A DNA stretch of 64,000 bases from Rhodospirillaceae bacterium (GTDB lineage Bacteria; Pseudomonadota; Alphaproteobacteria; UBA8366; Aestuariispiraceae). The stretch spans positions 527,869 through 591,868 of the forward strand of contig PAQY01000012.1 in the NCBI GenBank assembly GCA_002709955.1, in the 5' to 3' direction. Both the position numbers and the translations under genes were made by a program. Under the pieces are notes generated by a model, which was not told the origin of the DNA, made no database searches, and worked only from the letters and a program-made list of their open reading frames with translations. This document shows, piece after piece, positions 16,337-25,138 of this stretch (the first letter of the stretch is position 1; the number at the start of each line of letters is the position of its first letter).

Positions 16337-16603
16337 ATGAACGAAGCTCAAGCCCTCGATATTGCGCGGGAGGCGATTTACGCACTCCTTATCGTGTCCA
16401 GTCCTTTGATGTTGATCGGGTTGGTCGTGGGGCTGGTTATCGCCGTGTTCCAGGCATTGACGCAAATTCAGGAAGTAACGCTGACTTTCGTGCCCAAGAT
16501 CATCATCATTTTCCTGGCCATGCTGGTGCTGCTGCCTTTCATGCTGCGCCATCTCCAGGATTTGACGTTGTTTCTGATGGACCGGATCGTCGCGATTGGA
16601 TGA
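16337..16603 (+). CDS. fliQ: FliQ, flagellar export gate protein
   Basis: FliQ is the small two-helix subunit of the FliPQR export gate in the inner membrane. The 88-residue product is of usual length, with two hydrophobic segments (ALLIVSSPLMLIGLVVGLVI and IIIIFLAMLVLLPFMLRHL). They flank the conserved VFQALTQIQEVTLTFVPKI. It is followed by fliR after 22 bp. Confidence 0.96.
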   Translation: MNEAQALDIAREAIYALLIVSSPLMLIGLVVGLVIAVFQALTQIQEVTLTFVPKIIIIFLAMLVLLPFMLRHLQDLTLFLMDRIVAIG

Positions 16604-16625
16604 GTCCTGACCCTAAGGTCCTGCC

Positions 16626-17387
16626 ATGCTGAAAGCATTGCTGACGGCGGAAGTATTTACCGTCTTTATGGTATTCGCGCGGATCGGCAGCGCGTTTATC
16701 ACCTTGCCGTCAATTGGTGAATCTTTCCTGAATCCGCGTGCGCGTTTGACCCTGGCTATTTTGCTGTCCCTGGTGGTCGCGCCAACGGTTGAACCATTGA
16801 TACCGCCGGTTCCAGCGCGTCTGTCTGATATGCTGGGGCTGATTTTCATCGAAATTCTGATTGGCATTTTTATCGGGGCCGTGACGCGGGTTCTGTTCAT
16901 GTCCCTGGCGATTGCCGGGGCGATTTACAGTTTTATGAGCGGCCTTGCCAGTGCATTGATTTTCAATCCTTTAGCATCGGATCAGGGGGCGTTGCTGTCG
17001 ATCTTCCTGTCCCTGGTTGGCTTGTTGCTGATTTTTGCCACCGATACACATCACCTGTTGATCCGGGCGGTCGTTGAAAGCTATGTCCTGTTTGAACCTG
17101 GTGTTTATCCGATGGTCGGGGATATGGCGGATGTGATGACCCAGACCGTGGCGGATTCCTTTAAGCTGGGTTTCCAACTGGCATCCCCCATCGTGGTCGT
17201 CGGGCTGTTGTTTTATGTGCTGTTGGGTCTGTTGGCACGGCTGATGCCCCAAATGCAGGTATTCTTTATTGCGATGCCGTTACAGATCATGATGGGTCTG
17301 TTTCTTTTGATGACGACGATGAGTGCGATGATGATATGGTTTATGAAGCAGTTCCATGGGCTGTTGGGGCAGTTTCTGCCATTTTAA
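16626..17387 (+). CDS. fliR: FliR, flagellar export gate protein
   Basis: FliR is the single-copy polytopic subunit that closes the FliPQR gate. The 253-residue protein is almost entirely hydrophobic with about six membrane segments. It has FARIGSAFITLPSIGESFLNPRAR near the start and the family region around GLASALIFNPLASDQGALLSIF. The C-terminal MPLQIMMGLFLL segment is typical. flhB begins 17 bp downstream. Confidence 0.95.
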   Translation: MLKALLTAEVFTVFMVFARIGSAFITLPSIGESFLNPRARLTLAILLSLVVAPTVEPLIPPVPARLSDMLGLIFIEILIGIFIGAVTRVLFMSLAIAGAIYSFMSGLASALIFNPLASDQGALLSIFLSLVGLLLIFATDTHHLLIRAVVESYVLFEPGVYPMVGDMADVMTQTVADSFKLGFQLASPIVVVGLLFYVLLGLLARLMPQMQVFFIAMPLQIMMGLFLLMTTMSAMMIWFMKQFHGLLGQFLPF

Positions 17388-17404
17388 CGGGGCTTTAAGG
17401 CGCG

Positions 17405-18481
17405 ATGTCGGAACAATCAGACGACTCCCAAAAAACAGAAGAGCCCACTTCCAAGCGGCTGCGCGATGCGCGCGAAAAGGGCCAGTTGGCCGTCAGCAAA
17501 GAGGTAAATACCTGGATCCTGTTATTTGGTACCGGCATTATGATTGCGTATGTGTTCCCGTCGCTGATGAATGATTTAACGCGTATTATGATCGCCTTTC
17601 TGGAGCGCCCGGACCAGTTGCTAACGGATTATGGCGGTTTGGGAGAAGTCCTTTCGAAAATGCTGGTAGAAGTGGCGACCCTGTTGATGGTGCCGCTGGG
17701 GGTATTTGTTGTTCTGGCTATAATTTCAGGCGTGGCGCAGACGGGCTTTAACGTCTCTGCAAAGCCGATGGAGCCGGAACTCAGCAAAATTTCACCCTTA
17801 AAGGGATTGAAGCGCCAGTTTTCCAGTAAACAATTGGTCGAATTCGTTAAGGGGTTGGTAAAGATTGGCCTAGTCGGCACGGTGGGCACTATCTTGTTGC
17901 TGCCGGAAATATCCAGACTGGACACACTGGCCAGCATGGAAGCCGCCGAACTGTTGTATGAAATTCAAATTCTGATCATTCGTGTCTTTATCGGGATTTT
18001 GGCTATTCTGTTCGTTATCGCGGCACTGGACGTTGTGTTTCAGCAATATCAACACATTAAACAATTGCGCATGACGAAACAGGAAGTGAAGGAAGAATAT
18101 AAGAACACGGAAGGGGACCCACAGGTAAAGGGGCGCTTGCGACAAATCCGGATGCAACGATCCAGGGAGCGCATGATGCAGGCTGTACCGACCGCAGATG
18201 TAGTCATCACCAACCCGACGCATTTTGCTGTGGCGCTGTCCTATAAACCGGAAAGTATGGAAGCACCGATCCTGGTGGCCAAGGGGCAGGATCTGATCGC
18301 CCAGCGCATTCGCAGCATTGCTGAGGAAAATGACATTGCCATTGTGGAAAACCCCCCGCTTGCGCGGGCGCTTCACGCCACGGTGGAGTTGGATCAGGAA
18401 GTACCGCCAGAGCATTTTGAGGCCGTCGCACAGGTCATTTCCTATGTATTCAATTTGAAAGGGCGGAGGATGCCGACATGA
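17405..18481 (+). CDS. flhB: FlhB, export substrate-specificity switch protein
   Basis: FlhB is the autoproteolytic export-gate protein that switches from rod/hook to filament substrates. The 358-residue product starts with the usual hydrophilic DSQKTEEPTSKRLRDAREKGQ, has four membrane segments, and contains the cleavage motif N270-P-T-H within VVITNPTHFAVALSYKP. The C-terminal domain is complete, although a second copy of that domain is encoded alone at 14202-14549. Its TGA stop overlaps the ATG of the downstream kinase (ATGA), so the two are likely translationally coupled. Confidence 0.97.
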   Translation: MSEQSDDSQKTEEPTSKRLRDAREKGQLAVSKEVNTWILLFGTGIMIAYVFPSLMNDLTRIMIAFLERPDQLLTDYGGLGEVLSKMLVEVATLLMVPLGVFVVLAIISGVAQTGFNVSAKPMEPELSKISPLKGLKRQFSSKQLVEFVKGLVKIGLVGTVGTILLLPEISRLDTLASMEAAELLYEIQILIIRVFIGILAILFVIAALDVVFQQYQHIKQLRMTKQEVKEEYKNTEGDPQVKGRLRQIRMQRSRERMMQAVPTADVVITNPTHFAVALSYKPESMEAPILVAKGQDLIAQRIRSIAEENDIAIVENPPLARALHATVELDQEVPPEHFEAVAQVISYVFNLKGRRMPT

Positions 18482-20544
18482 TCCATCGCCTGTGGGGGGC
18501 GCTGACTGGTCGGGCGGAACGGCGTCGAGCGCAGGTGCTTTCCGGGCAGTTGCAGGACATGCAGGAACACGGTGTTGCGATGCTTGCCGCGGTCGGGGCC
18601 AGCACGATCAGCCTGAACCTGACGGGCGATGGCATCGCAACGGTGGCAACTGTCTGTGATCCGTTGAACCTGTTTCAAGGGCATGTTGGACCCGACAGCA
18701 GCGTTGATGACGTTGCCCGCATATTGGGCGGCACCCGTGATATCAGTGATGCGCTGGATCTGGTTGTCGAAGGCTGTAAATCCGGGTTGTACGCTGCGCA
18801 GCCATTGTTGGAACCGCCCGTGTTTGCCGTTCCTGCAAAAAATGAGCGGGCGGGGGATGCCATTCGCTGGATCAGCATTCGCGGAACGGCCTTGTCCTCT
18901 GCTAAAGAAGCCGGTGATGCACCTGCAGGGGAGGGGGTGCCAGATATTCGGGTCCTGCTGGTCCTAAGCGATGTGACCCAGAACCGGCAGCGCGTTGATG
19001 ATATGGAACGCAAATTGGCGTTGATGAACCGGGCGCTGGATCGTGCGCCCTTTGGTCTGACCGTCGTGGATGCAGATGGCTGCATGGATCAGGCGAATTT
19101 GGCGTTCCGACGGTTGGTCGGGGGTCGTCCTGTTCAGGGGCGGGCCTTTAAGGAGCTGTTTCATCTGGATGATCAGCCGCGATTGTCGGTTCTGCTGGAC
19201 CAGGTGATGCAGGGGGCGGGCAGCGACAAACAGACCCCGGACCCCATCGACATGCGCCTGGCGGCCACCCAAGAACGCATTGTGACCCTGTATGCCAATC
19301 GCACGGCCCTGCCGGATCAGGACAGGCCGGGTGTTCTGTTGCATGTCCTGGATTCGACAGAACGGAAAAGGTTGGAAAGCCAATTTGCCCAATCCCAGAA
19401 GATGGAAGCTGTGGGCCAACTGGCTGGTGGCATCGCGCATGATTTTAACAATGTCCTAACCGCCATTATCGGATTTTGTGATCTGCTATTGCATCGCCAT
19501 CAACCGGGGGATCCCTCCTTTGGGGATGTCATGCAAATTCAACAAAACGCCAATCGTGCGGCAGGACTGACCCGCCAATTGCTGGCCTTTTCACGGCAAC
19601 AGTCTATTCGTACCCGCGTCGTGGATGTCACGGATATGCTGGCAGAATTGTCCAATCTGTTGCGTCGGCTTCTGGGGGAAACGGTAGAACTGATGATTGT
19701 GCATGGGCGCGACCTGTGGCCCGTCAAAGGCGATCGCGGTCAATTGGAACAGGGCATTATCAATCTGGCCGTTAATGCGCGGGATGCGATGGAGCGGGGC
19801 GGACGCTTGATCATACAGACGGATAACTTCGCGGCTGATCGTCCCTATCAGATGCGCGATCAGGTCATGCCGCCAGGCGATTATGTGATGATTACGGTGA
19901 CCGATACGGGGTCGGGAATGACGCCGGATGTCCTGGGGCGCATTTTTGAGCCATTTTTCACGACGAAAGAGGTCGGGCAGGGAACCGGGTTGGGATTGGC
20001 CATGGTCTATGGCAGCGTTACCCAGATGGGGGGCTTTATTGTTGCGCATTCTGATGGGGTCGGGAAGGGAACGTCTTTCAGTCTTTATCTGCCCCGCGCA
20101 ACAGAGCAGGAGCGCGTCGCCGCAGAAAAAGAAGGCCGCGCGGAAAACCCGGAACTACCGGCCGTGGATGATACGGGCGGGGAGCGGATCTTACTGGTTG
20201 AAGATGAGGACGCCGTTCGCCTGTTCAGTGCCCGGGCCTTGCGATCAAAAGGCTATGAGGTGATAGAGGCCCGCACTGGCGAGGTCGCCTTGGAGATATT
20301 GAAGGAACAATCGTTCGACCTGCTGGTGACGGATATGGTAATGCCGAAGGTCGATGGGGCGACCCTTATTCGCGAGGCACGCAAGGACAATCCTGACCTG
20401 CCAGTGATCTGTATGTCGGGCTATACGCGGGAGGCGGTGGCCAATGAGGTGGCGGAACTGCCCAAGGTTCGGTTCCTGTCGAAGCCTTTCTCCTTGAAGC
20501 AATTGACGGCAAGTGTCAGGGCGTCGCTCGAATCGGGCGCATAA
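18478..20544 (+). CDS. cckA: CckA-type hybrid histidine kinase/response regulator
   Basis: CckA phosphorylates (via ChpT) the cell-cycle and motility regulator CtrA in alphaproteobacteria. The 688-residue product has an N-terminal region of about 170 residues and a PAS-like region (about 175-300, LDRAPFGLTVVDADG). The HisKA domain has phospho-His H321 in GGIAHDFNN. A HATPase domain (NLAVNARDAM, DTGSGMT, GTGLGLAMVYG) and a C-terminal receiver with D619 (LLVTDMVMPKVDG) follow. The segment after the H-box (FCDLLLHRHQPGD, then RQLLAFSRQQ) is very CckA-like. No convincing membrane helix is present in the N-terminus, unlike Caulobacter CckA. It overlaps flhB by four bases. Confidence 0.82.
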   Translation: MIHRLWGALTGRAERRRAQVLSGQLQDMQEHGVAMLAAVGASTISLNLTGDGIATVATVCDPLNLFQGHVGPDSSVDDVARILGGTRDISDALDLVVEGCKSGLYAAQPLLEPPVFAVPAKNERAGDAIRWISIRGTALSSAKEAGDAPAGEGVPDIRVLLVLSDVTQNRQRVDDMERKLALMNRALDRAPFGLTVVDADGCMDQANLAFRRLVGGRPVQGRAFKELFHLDDQPRLSVLLDQVMQGAGSDKQTPDPIDMRLAATQERIVTLYANRTALPDQDRPGVLLHVLDSTERKRLESQFAQSQKMEAVGQLAGGIAHDFNNVLTAIIGFCDLLLHRHQPGDPSFGDVMQIQQNANRAAGLTRQLLAFSRQQSIRTRVVDVTDMLAELSNLLRRLLGETVELMIVHGRDLWPVKGDRGQLEQGIINLAVNARDAMERGGRLIIQTDNFAADRPYQMRDQVMPPGDYVMITVTDTGSGMTPDVLGRIFEPFFTTKEVGQGTGLGLAMVYGSVTQMGGFIVAHSDGVGKGTSFSLYLPRATEQERVAAEKEGRAENPELPAVDDTGGERILLVEDEDAVRLFSARALRSKGYEVIEARTGEVALEILKEQSFDLLVTDMVMPKVDGATLIREARKDNPDLPVICMSGYTREAVANEVAELPKVRFLSKPFSLKQLTASVRASLESGA

Positions 20545-20774
20545 TTGTCGTAGGCGGAGCCCTTGACTCTGACCCTAGTCGCAAAATGCCCATTCAGAGT
20601 CGGCAAAGAACATCCCATGGACACCAAGGCGACAATATTAAGATATTCTCTTTTTCCTGTGAAATCATAGATATAAAATGAGAATAAAAAAAGAACTTGC
20701 GTGAAAGAACAGAACATGTACGGTATCGCCAGTTGCATGAACAACGTGGCTGTGACAGGAAGGATATCGCAATC
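20545..20774 (+). promoter_or_regulatory. recA upstream region with repeated GAAC motifs
   Basis: The 230 bp before recA contain GAAC at 20693-20696, 20707-20710 and 20712-20715, and a GAAC-N7-GGAC near 20607. Alphaproteobacterial LexA boxes are usually GAAC-N7-GAAC, so the region is a plausible SOS control site. No exact N7 pair was found, and the operator is therefore only tentative. TATAAA at about 20672 could be a -10 element. Confidence 0.35.
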
Positions 20775-21875
20775 ATGACACAAGCGGCATTGCGCCTAGT
20801 GGGCAAGGAAGACATGGACAAGCAGAAAGCATTGGAAGCAGCCTTGAGCCAGATTGAGCGTTCCTTCGGGAAAGGCTCTATCATGAAGCTGGGCCAGCAG
20901 GACAGTTTGGACATCGAAGCGATCTCAACGGGGTCTTTGGGCCTTGATATCGCCCTGGGGATTGGTGGTGTTCCGAAAGGGCGCGTCATTGAAGTCTTCG
21001 GGCCTGAAAGCTCTGGTAAGACCACGCTGGCGCTGCATATCGTGGCAGAGGCGCAAAAGGCGGGGGGCACCTGTTCCTTCATCGATGCGGAACATGCCCT
21101 GGATCCGGTTTATGCCCGCAAGCTGGGTGTGAATGTTGATGAACTGCTGATCTCTCAGCCTGATGCCGGGGAACAGGCGCTGGAAATCGCCGATACGTTG
21201 GTGCGATCTGGTGCTGTGGATGTTCTGGTCGTCGACTCTGTGGCGGCCCTGGTGCCCCGGGCGGAGCTGGAAGGGGAGATGGGCGACAGCCATGTCGGTC
21301 TTCAGGCCCGATTGATGAGCCAGGCCCTGCGGAAACTGACCGGATCCATCAAGCGGTCCAATTGTCTGGTTATCTTCATCAACCAGATCCGCATGAAAAT
21401 CGGTGTCATGTTCGGCAGCCCGGAAACCACGACGGGTGGAAATGCGCTGAAATTCTATGCCTCGGTCCGGTTGGACATTCGTCGCATCGGCCAGATCAAA
21501 GACAAGGACACTGTGGTTGGCAACCAGACCCGCGTGAAGGTTGTTAAGAACAAGGTTGCCCCGCCTTTCCGCATGGTCGAGTTCGATATCATGTATGGGG
21601 AAGGGATTTCCAAGACCGGTGAATTGATCGATCTGGGCGTGAATGCCGGGATTGTTGAGAAATCTGGTGCCTGGTTCTCCTATGAAGGGACGCGCATTGG
21701 TCAGGGTCGTGAGAATTCCAAGCGGTTCTTGACGGAAAACCCGGATGTCGCCCAGAAAATTGAATCAGCCATTCGATCCAATGCAGGTATCTTGTCATCC
21801 ACAATGTTGGATGGCCCCGATCCGGTTGAGGCGGAAGAGGCGGATTTGTCGCCAGACGACGCACCTGATAGCTGA
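20775..21875 (+). CDS. recA: RecA recombinase
   Basis: RecA forms ATP-dependent filaments on single-stranded DNA for recombination and triggers LexA cleavage. The 366-residue product has the Walker A segment [14 protein letters not shown], the L1/L2 region with [16 protein letters not shown] and [20 protein letters not shown], and an acidic C-terminal tail. The ATG at 20775 ([17 protein letters not shown]) follows GGAAGGAT and fits related RecA proteins. An internal ATG at 20814 is an alternative. The upstream open frame to 20697 is leader sequence. Confidence 0.97.
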   Translation: MTQAALRLVGKEDMDKQKALEAALSQIERSFGKGSIMKLGQQDSLDIEAISTGSLGLDIALGIGGVPKGRVIEVFGPESSGKTTLALHIVAEAQKAGGTCSFIDAEHALDPVYARKLGVNVDELLISQPDAGEQALEIADTLVRSGAVDVLVVDSVAALVPRAELEGEMGDSHVGLQARLMSQALRKLTGSIKRSNCLVIFINQIRMKIGVMFGSPETTTGGNALKFYASVRLDIRRIGQIKDKDTVVGNQTRVKVVKNKVAPPFRMVEFDIMYGEGISKTGELIDLGVNAGIVEKSGAWFSYEGTRIGQGRENSKRFLTENPDVAQKIESAIRSNAGILSSTMLDGPDPVEAEEADLSPDDAPDS

Positions 21876-21909
21876 TCCGGCTGTCTGACCTTAGACCATG
21901 CTATGCCTG

Positions 21910-22797
21910 TTATTCCGGCGGTGGGGAGCTTCCTGCCGCCGGTTTCTTTTGGGCCTGAACGGCGCGGGTCAATGCCGTGAATTCCGCGACGCTTAGTTCC
22001 TCGGCCCGGCGTGTCGCGGCTATACCGGCCACCTCCAGCACTGCTTCGGGTTGGGCAACCAGGCTTTTCAGGGACCCCCGCAGCATTTTACGGCGCTGGC
22101 CAAAGGCGGCCTGGGTCACCTGTTCCAGGGCTGCCATGTCACAATCAACAGGCGCGGGCGTTTTGGGGATCAAGGAAACCACGGCAGATGAAACCTTGGG
22201 CGGGGGCGTGAAGGCCTGTGGCGGCAGGGTTAAGGAAATCCGCGTGTCACAACGCCAATTGCACAAGACGGACAAACGCGAATAAGCCTGGTCACCGGGG
22301 CGGGCGACAATACGCTCTGCCACTTCCTTTTGGAACATCAGCGACAGGCTGGCGATATCCTGTGCCCGGCGCAGCCAACTGATCAACAAAGGCGTCGCGA
22401 TGTTATAGGGCAGATTGGCAACGATTTTCAGCGGCCCCGGTCCAAGGGTGGTGTAGTCAATCGCCAGCGCGTCGCCTTCGATAAGGCGCAGGCGCCCTTG
22501 GGATGCTTGTATCAGAGGGGCAAGCGCCTCAAGGCAGCGGCGATCTTTTTCAATGGCGATAACCGAACTGGCCCCTTCACTGATCAGCGCGCGGGTCAGA
22601 CCGCCGGGGCCTGGACCAACCTCAATGACGGTTCCGGTTGATAAATCACCGGCGCTGCGGGCGATTTTACTGGTCAGGTTCAGATCCAGCAGAAAATTCT
22701 GTCCAAGCGACTTTCGGGCCGCAAGGTCATGCGCCTTAATTACATCCCGAAGGGGCGGCAATGCGGCGATGGCCGTTGAAATTGCGCTGTCGCTCAT
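21910..22797 (-). CDS. rsmA: RsmA (KsgA), 16S rRNA dimethyladenosine transferase
   Basis: RsmA uses S-adenosylmethionine to dimethylate two adjacent adenosines in helix 45 of 16S rRNA during small-subunit assembly. The 295-residue product has [10 protein letters not shown], the SAM-binding [13 protein letters not shown], and the catalytic [11 protein letters not shown] motif. The C-terminal helical domain is complete. The ATG at 22797 overlaps the pdxA stop (ATGA), and the gene is the last of the lptF-to-rsmA chain, convergent with recA. Confidence 0.96.
   Translation of the reverse strand: MSDSAISTAIAALPPLRDVIKAHDLAARKSLGQNFLLDLNLTSKIARSAGDLSTGTVIEVGPGPGGLTRALISEGASSVIAIEKDRRCLEALAPLIQASQGRLRLIEGDALAIDYTTLGPGPLKIVANLPYNIATPLLISWLRRAQDIASLSLMFQKEVAERIVARPGDQAYSRLSVLCNWRCDTRISLTLPPQAFTPPPKVSSAVVSLIPKTPAPVDCDMAALEQVTQAAFGQRRKMLRGSLKSLVAQPEAVLEVAGIAATRRAEELSVAEFTALTRAVQAQKKPAAGSSPPPE
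21915..21950 (+). terminator. Rho-independent terminator after recA
   Basis: CCGGCGG and CCGCCGG arms enclose a short loop and are followed directly by TTTCTTTT. The stem can be extended by G-C and G-U pairs. It lies 40 bp past the recA stop and overlaps the 3' end of the convergent rsmA gene. Confidence 0.65.
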
Positions 22798-23819
22798 GAT
22801 TTGGCACGGGCCATTGTTGCCGCCAGGCGCAGGGCGCTGATCAGACTGTCCGGTTGCGCGGACCCGGTCCCTGCAATATTAAAGGCAGTGCCATGATCCG
22901 GCGATGTCCGGATAAAGGGCAGCCCCAGCGTGACATTCACACCGCCATGGAAATCCAGTGTTTTGACGGGGATAAGCGCCTGATCATGATACATGCACAG
23001 GGCCGAATCATAGGTGGCGCGGGCTTGCGCATGGAACATCGTATCGGCGGGCAGGGGACCCAGGATCGTCAAGCCTGCGGCCCGCAACTGGTCCAGGGCG
23101 GGGGCCAGGATGGTTTGCTCTTCCTCTCCCAAAGCACCGCCTTCACCGGCATGGGGATTCAGGCCCGCAACAGCAATGCGCGGGGCCGTGATCCCGAAAT
23201 AGCGTTTCAGGTCCGTATTCAGGATTTGGGCGGTTTCAACAATCAAGTCGCTGGTTAATGTGGAAATGGCATCGCGCAGGCTGGTATGGACTGTAACAGG
23301 AACTACCCGCAGGCCGCCTTCTGCCAGCATCATGCCCCCGGCCAGCATCATCACCGTGCGCGGCACGCCCGCCAGATCTGCCAGATATTCCGTGTGACCC
23401 GGATGGCGAAAGCCGCCCGCATATAATGCCGCCTTGTGGATCGGATTGGTGACCATGGCGCAAACCGCGCGGGCTTTGCATAAGGTAACGGCGCGATCAA
23501 TGGAGGCCAGGACGGCATTGGTATTTGCCGGGTCCGGCTGTCCAGGGGCGACCGGCACCGGAAGGGACTGCCTAAGAACCGGGATCGCGTCAGCAAAGAC
23601 AGCGTTTGCTTCCTCCGGGCTTGAAATCTCAACGATCGGGGTCCCACCGCCCAATGCGTCATCCAGCGCCCGCAGGCGTTCAGGATCATCAATAAGCAGA
23701 AAGGGGGGGATATCATCCCCATTGCGGCGCAGCCAGGCGGCGCGGGCAATTTCCCCGCCTATTCCAGCAGGCTCCCCCATGGTCAGGGCAATGGGGGCTA
23801 AGGCTGGCGCGCTGGTCAT
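22794..23819 (-). CDS. pdxA: PdxA, 4-hydroxythreonine-4-phosphate dehydrogenase
   Basis: PdxA oxidises 4-phosphohydroxy-threonine in the DXP-dependent pyridoxal phosphate pathway. The 341-residue product has [11 protein letters not shown] at the N-terminus, TNPIHKAAL, the metal-site region [19 protein letters not shown] and [11 protein letters not shown]. All expected segments are present. It overlaps surA upstream and rsmA downstream by four bases each; surA-pdxA-rsmA is a conserved order in proteobacteria. Confidence 0.96.
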   Translation of the reverse strand: MTSAPALAPIALTMGEPAGIGGEIARAAWLRRNGDDIPPFLLIDDPERLRALDDALGGGTPIVEISSPEEANAVFADAIPVLRQSLPVPVAPGQPDPANTNAVLASIDRAVTLCKARAVCAMVTNPIHKAALYAGGFRHPGHTEYLADLAGVPRTVMMLAGGMMLAEGGLRVVPVTVHTSLRDAISTLTSDLIVETAQILNTDLKRYFGITAPRIAVAGLNPHAGEGGALGEEEQTILAPALDQLRAAGLTILGPLPADTMFHAQARATYDSALCMYHDQALIPVKTLDFHGGVNVTLGLPFIRTSPDHGTAFNIAGTGSAQPDSLISALRLAATMARAKS

Positions 23820-25138
23820 AAGCGAATGTCGATGAAAGCCTCGCGCCGCAAGTCCCGCAACTTTCTGCGCACCAGAAGCTCAACACGCTCATTGGTCAAA
23901 CGCGCATTCAATTGTTCGCGGCTGGGCAGTGTCAATCCGGCGTCCTGGCGATCACAAATGGTGATCATCACGACAGCGCTGCCCATATCAATCGGGTCTG
24001 TTGTCTGTCCCGGTTGCAGCCCGTCTATGGCTGTTTGCGTTGCTGCGGGCAGTTCGGAAACGGCGATGTCTTCTGCAGCCGCGACGCTGGTGCCGGGGCG
24101 TCCCTGACCAAAGGCCTTCAGGGCGTCACAACTGGCAATGGAGGATTTGGCTTGGCTAAGCGACGCGATGGCTTCTGATTTGGCGGCTGATCCGCTGTCC
24201 TGGGGGATACGCTGGATCAATTGAAACAGGTCAACCTTGGCCTGACCAGGGTCGCGTCCAATGGTTTGGGTGTCGGTGACATACAGCAGGTAAAACCCTG
24301 TAATACTGCGGATTGGGGCGGAAACCATGCCTGGAGATAGAGATTGTAAGGCCGAGTCCAACTCGTCTGGTAACTGGCCCGGCGCAATCCAACCCAGATC
24401 CCCCCCCGCGCTGGCCGTGCCGCTTTGCGAAAAGCTGCGCGCCAGAGAGGAAAAATCCGCCCCATCGCGAATTTGATTCAAAAGGCGCTCTGCATTGCTG
24501 CGGATTTCATTGGCTTCATCGGGGTTGTCGATGCCCAGGAAGATTTCATACACCCGTTTTTGGGGTTGATCGGCAACTTCGGTCAGGCGCGCCAATTCCG
24601 CATCAATTTCATCTTCACCGACATCCACCTGACGCATCAGCCGACGCCCGACATATTTGGCCCAGGCAATTTGGGAATTGTATTGGTTTCTAAGGGTCTG
24701 GATATCAATTCCCCGGCTGGCCAACAGGCCGGCCAGTTGATTGGCGTTCATGTTATTGCGTTGGGCCAGATTGCCAATTTCGTTTTCTATTTCCTGGTCG
24801 GTGGCGGTGACGCTGTTGGCGGTCGCCTCCTGCAATTGCAGTCGCTCATCAATCAGGCTGCGCAGAACCTGTGGCATCAGGCGTTGACGGGTTTGTGCAT
24901 CCAGGTTCAGGTTGGAAGACAGTGCTGCCAGGCGCAGACGTTGCTCCAGATCCAACACAGAGATGATGTCGTCGTTCACGACGGCTGCAATGCGCATCAG
25001 GTTGTTTTGCGCCTGTTGTGCCTGAACGGACGGAACAGTGACTGCAACTGCGATCAGCAAGGCAGTGCCCACCAGCGCCTTGCTAACGCCGCGCCAAATC
25101 CGTCTTGGGGTATCCACAATCATGGGGCAATCAGGCAT
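23816..25138 (-). CDS. surA: SurA-type periplasmic chaperone / peptidyl-prolyl isomerase
   Basis: SurA escorts outer-membrane proteins through the periplasm. The 440-residue product has a signal sequence (about 1-40), a SurA N-domain (AAVVNDDIISVLDLEQRLRL), and one recognisable parvulin domain (about 195-300, including RVYEIFLGID and SGTASAGGDLGWIAPGQLP). A second, strongly diverged parvulin-like region follows with ITICDRQ. E. coli SurA has two clear parvulin domains. The ATG overlaps the lptD stop (TAATG), so it is coupled to its likely client gene. Confidence 0.9.
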   Translation of the reverse strand: MPDCPMIVDTPRRIWRGVSKALVGTALLIAVAVTVPSVQAQQAQNNLMRIAAVVNDDIISVLDLEQRLRLAALSSNLNLDAQTRQRLMPQVLRSLIDERLQLQEATANSVTATDQEIENEIGNLAQRNNMNANQLAGLLASRGIDIQTLRNQYNSQIAWAKYVGRRLMRQVDVGEDEIDAELARLTEVADQPQKRVYEIFLGIDNPDEANEIRSNAERLLNQIRDGADFSSLARSFSQSGTASAGGDLGWIAPGQLPDELDSALQSLSPGMVSAPIRSITGFYLLYVTDTQTIGRDPGQAKVDLFQLIQRIPQDSGSAAKSEAIASLSQAKSSIASCDALKAFGQGRPGTSVAAAEDIAVSELPAATQTAIDGLQPGQTTDPIDMGSAVVMITICDRQDAGLTLPSREQLNARLTNERVELLVRRKLRDLRREAFIDIRL

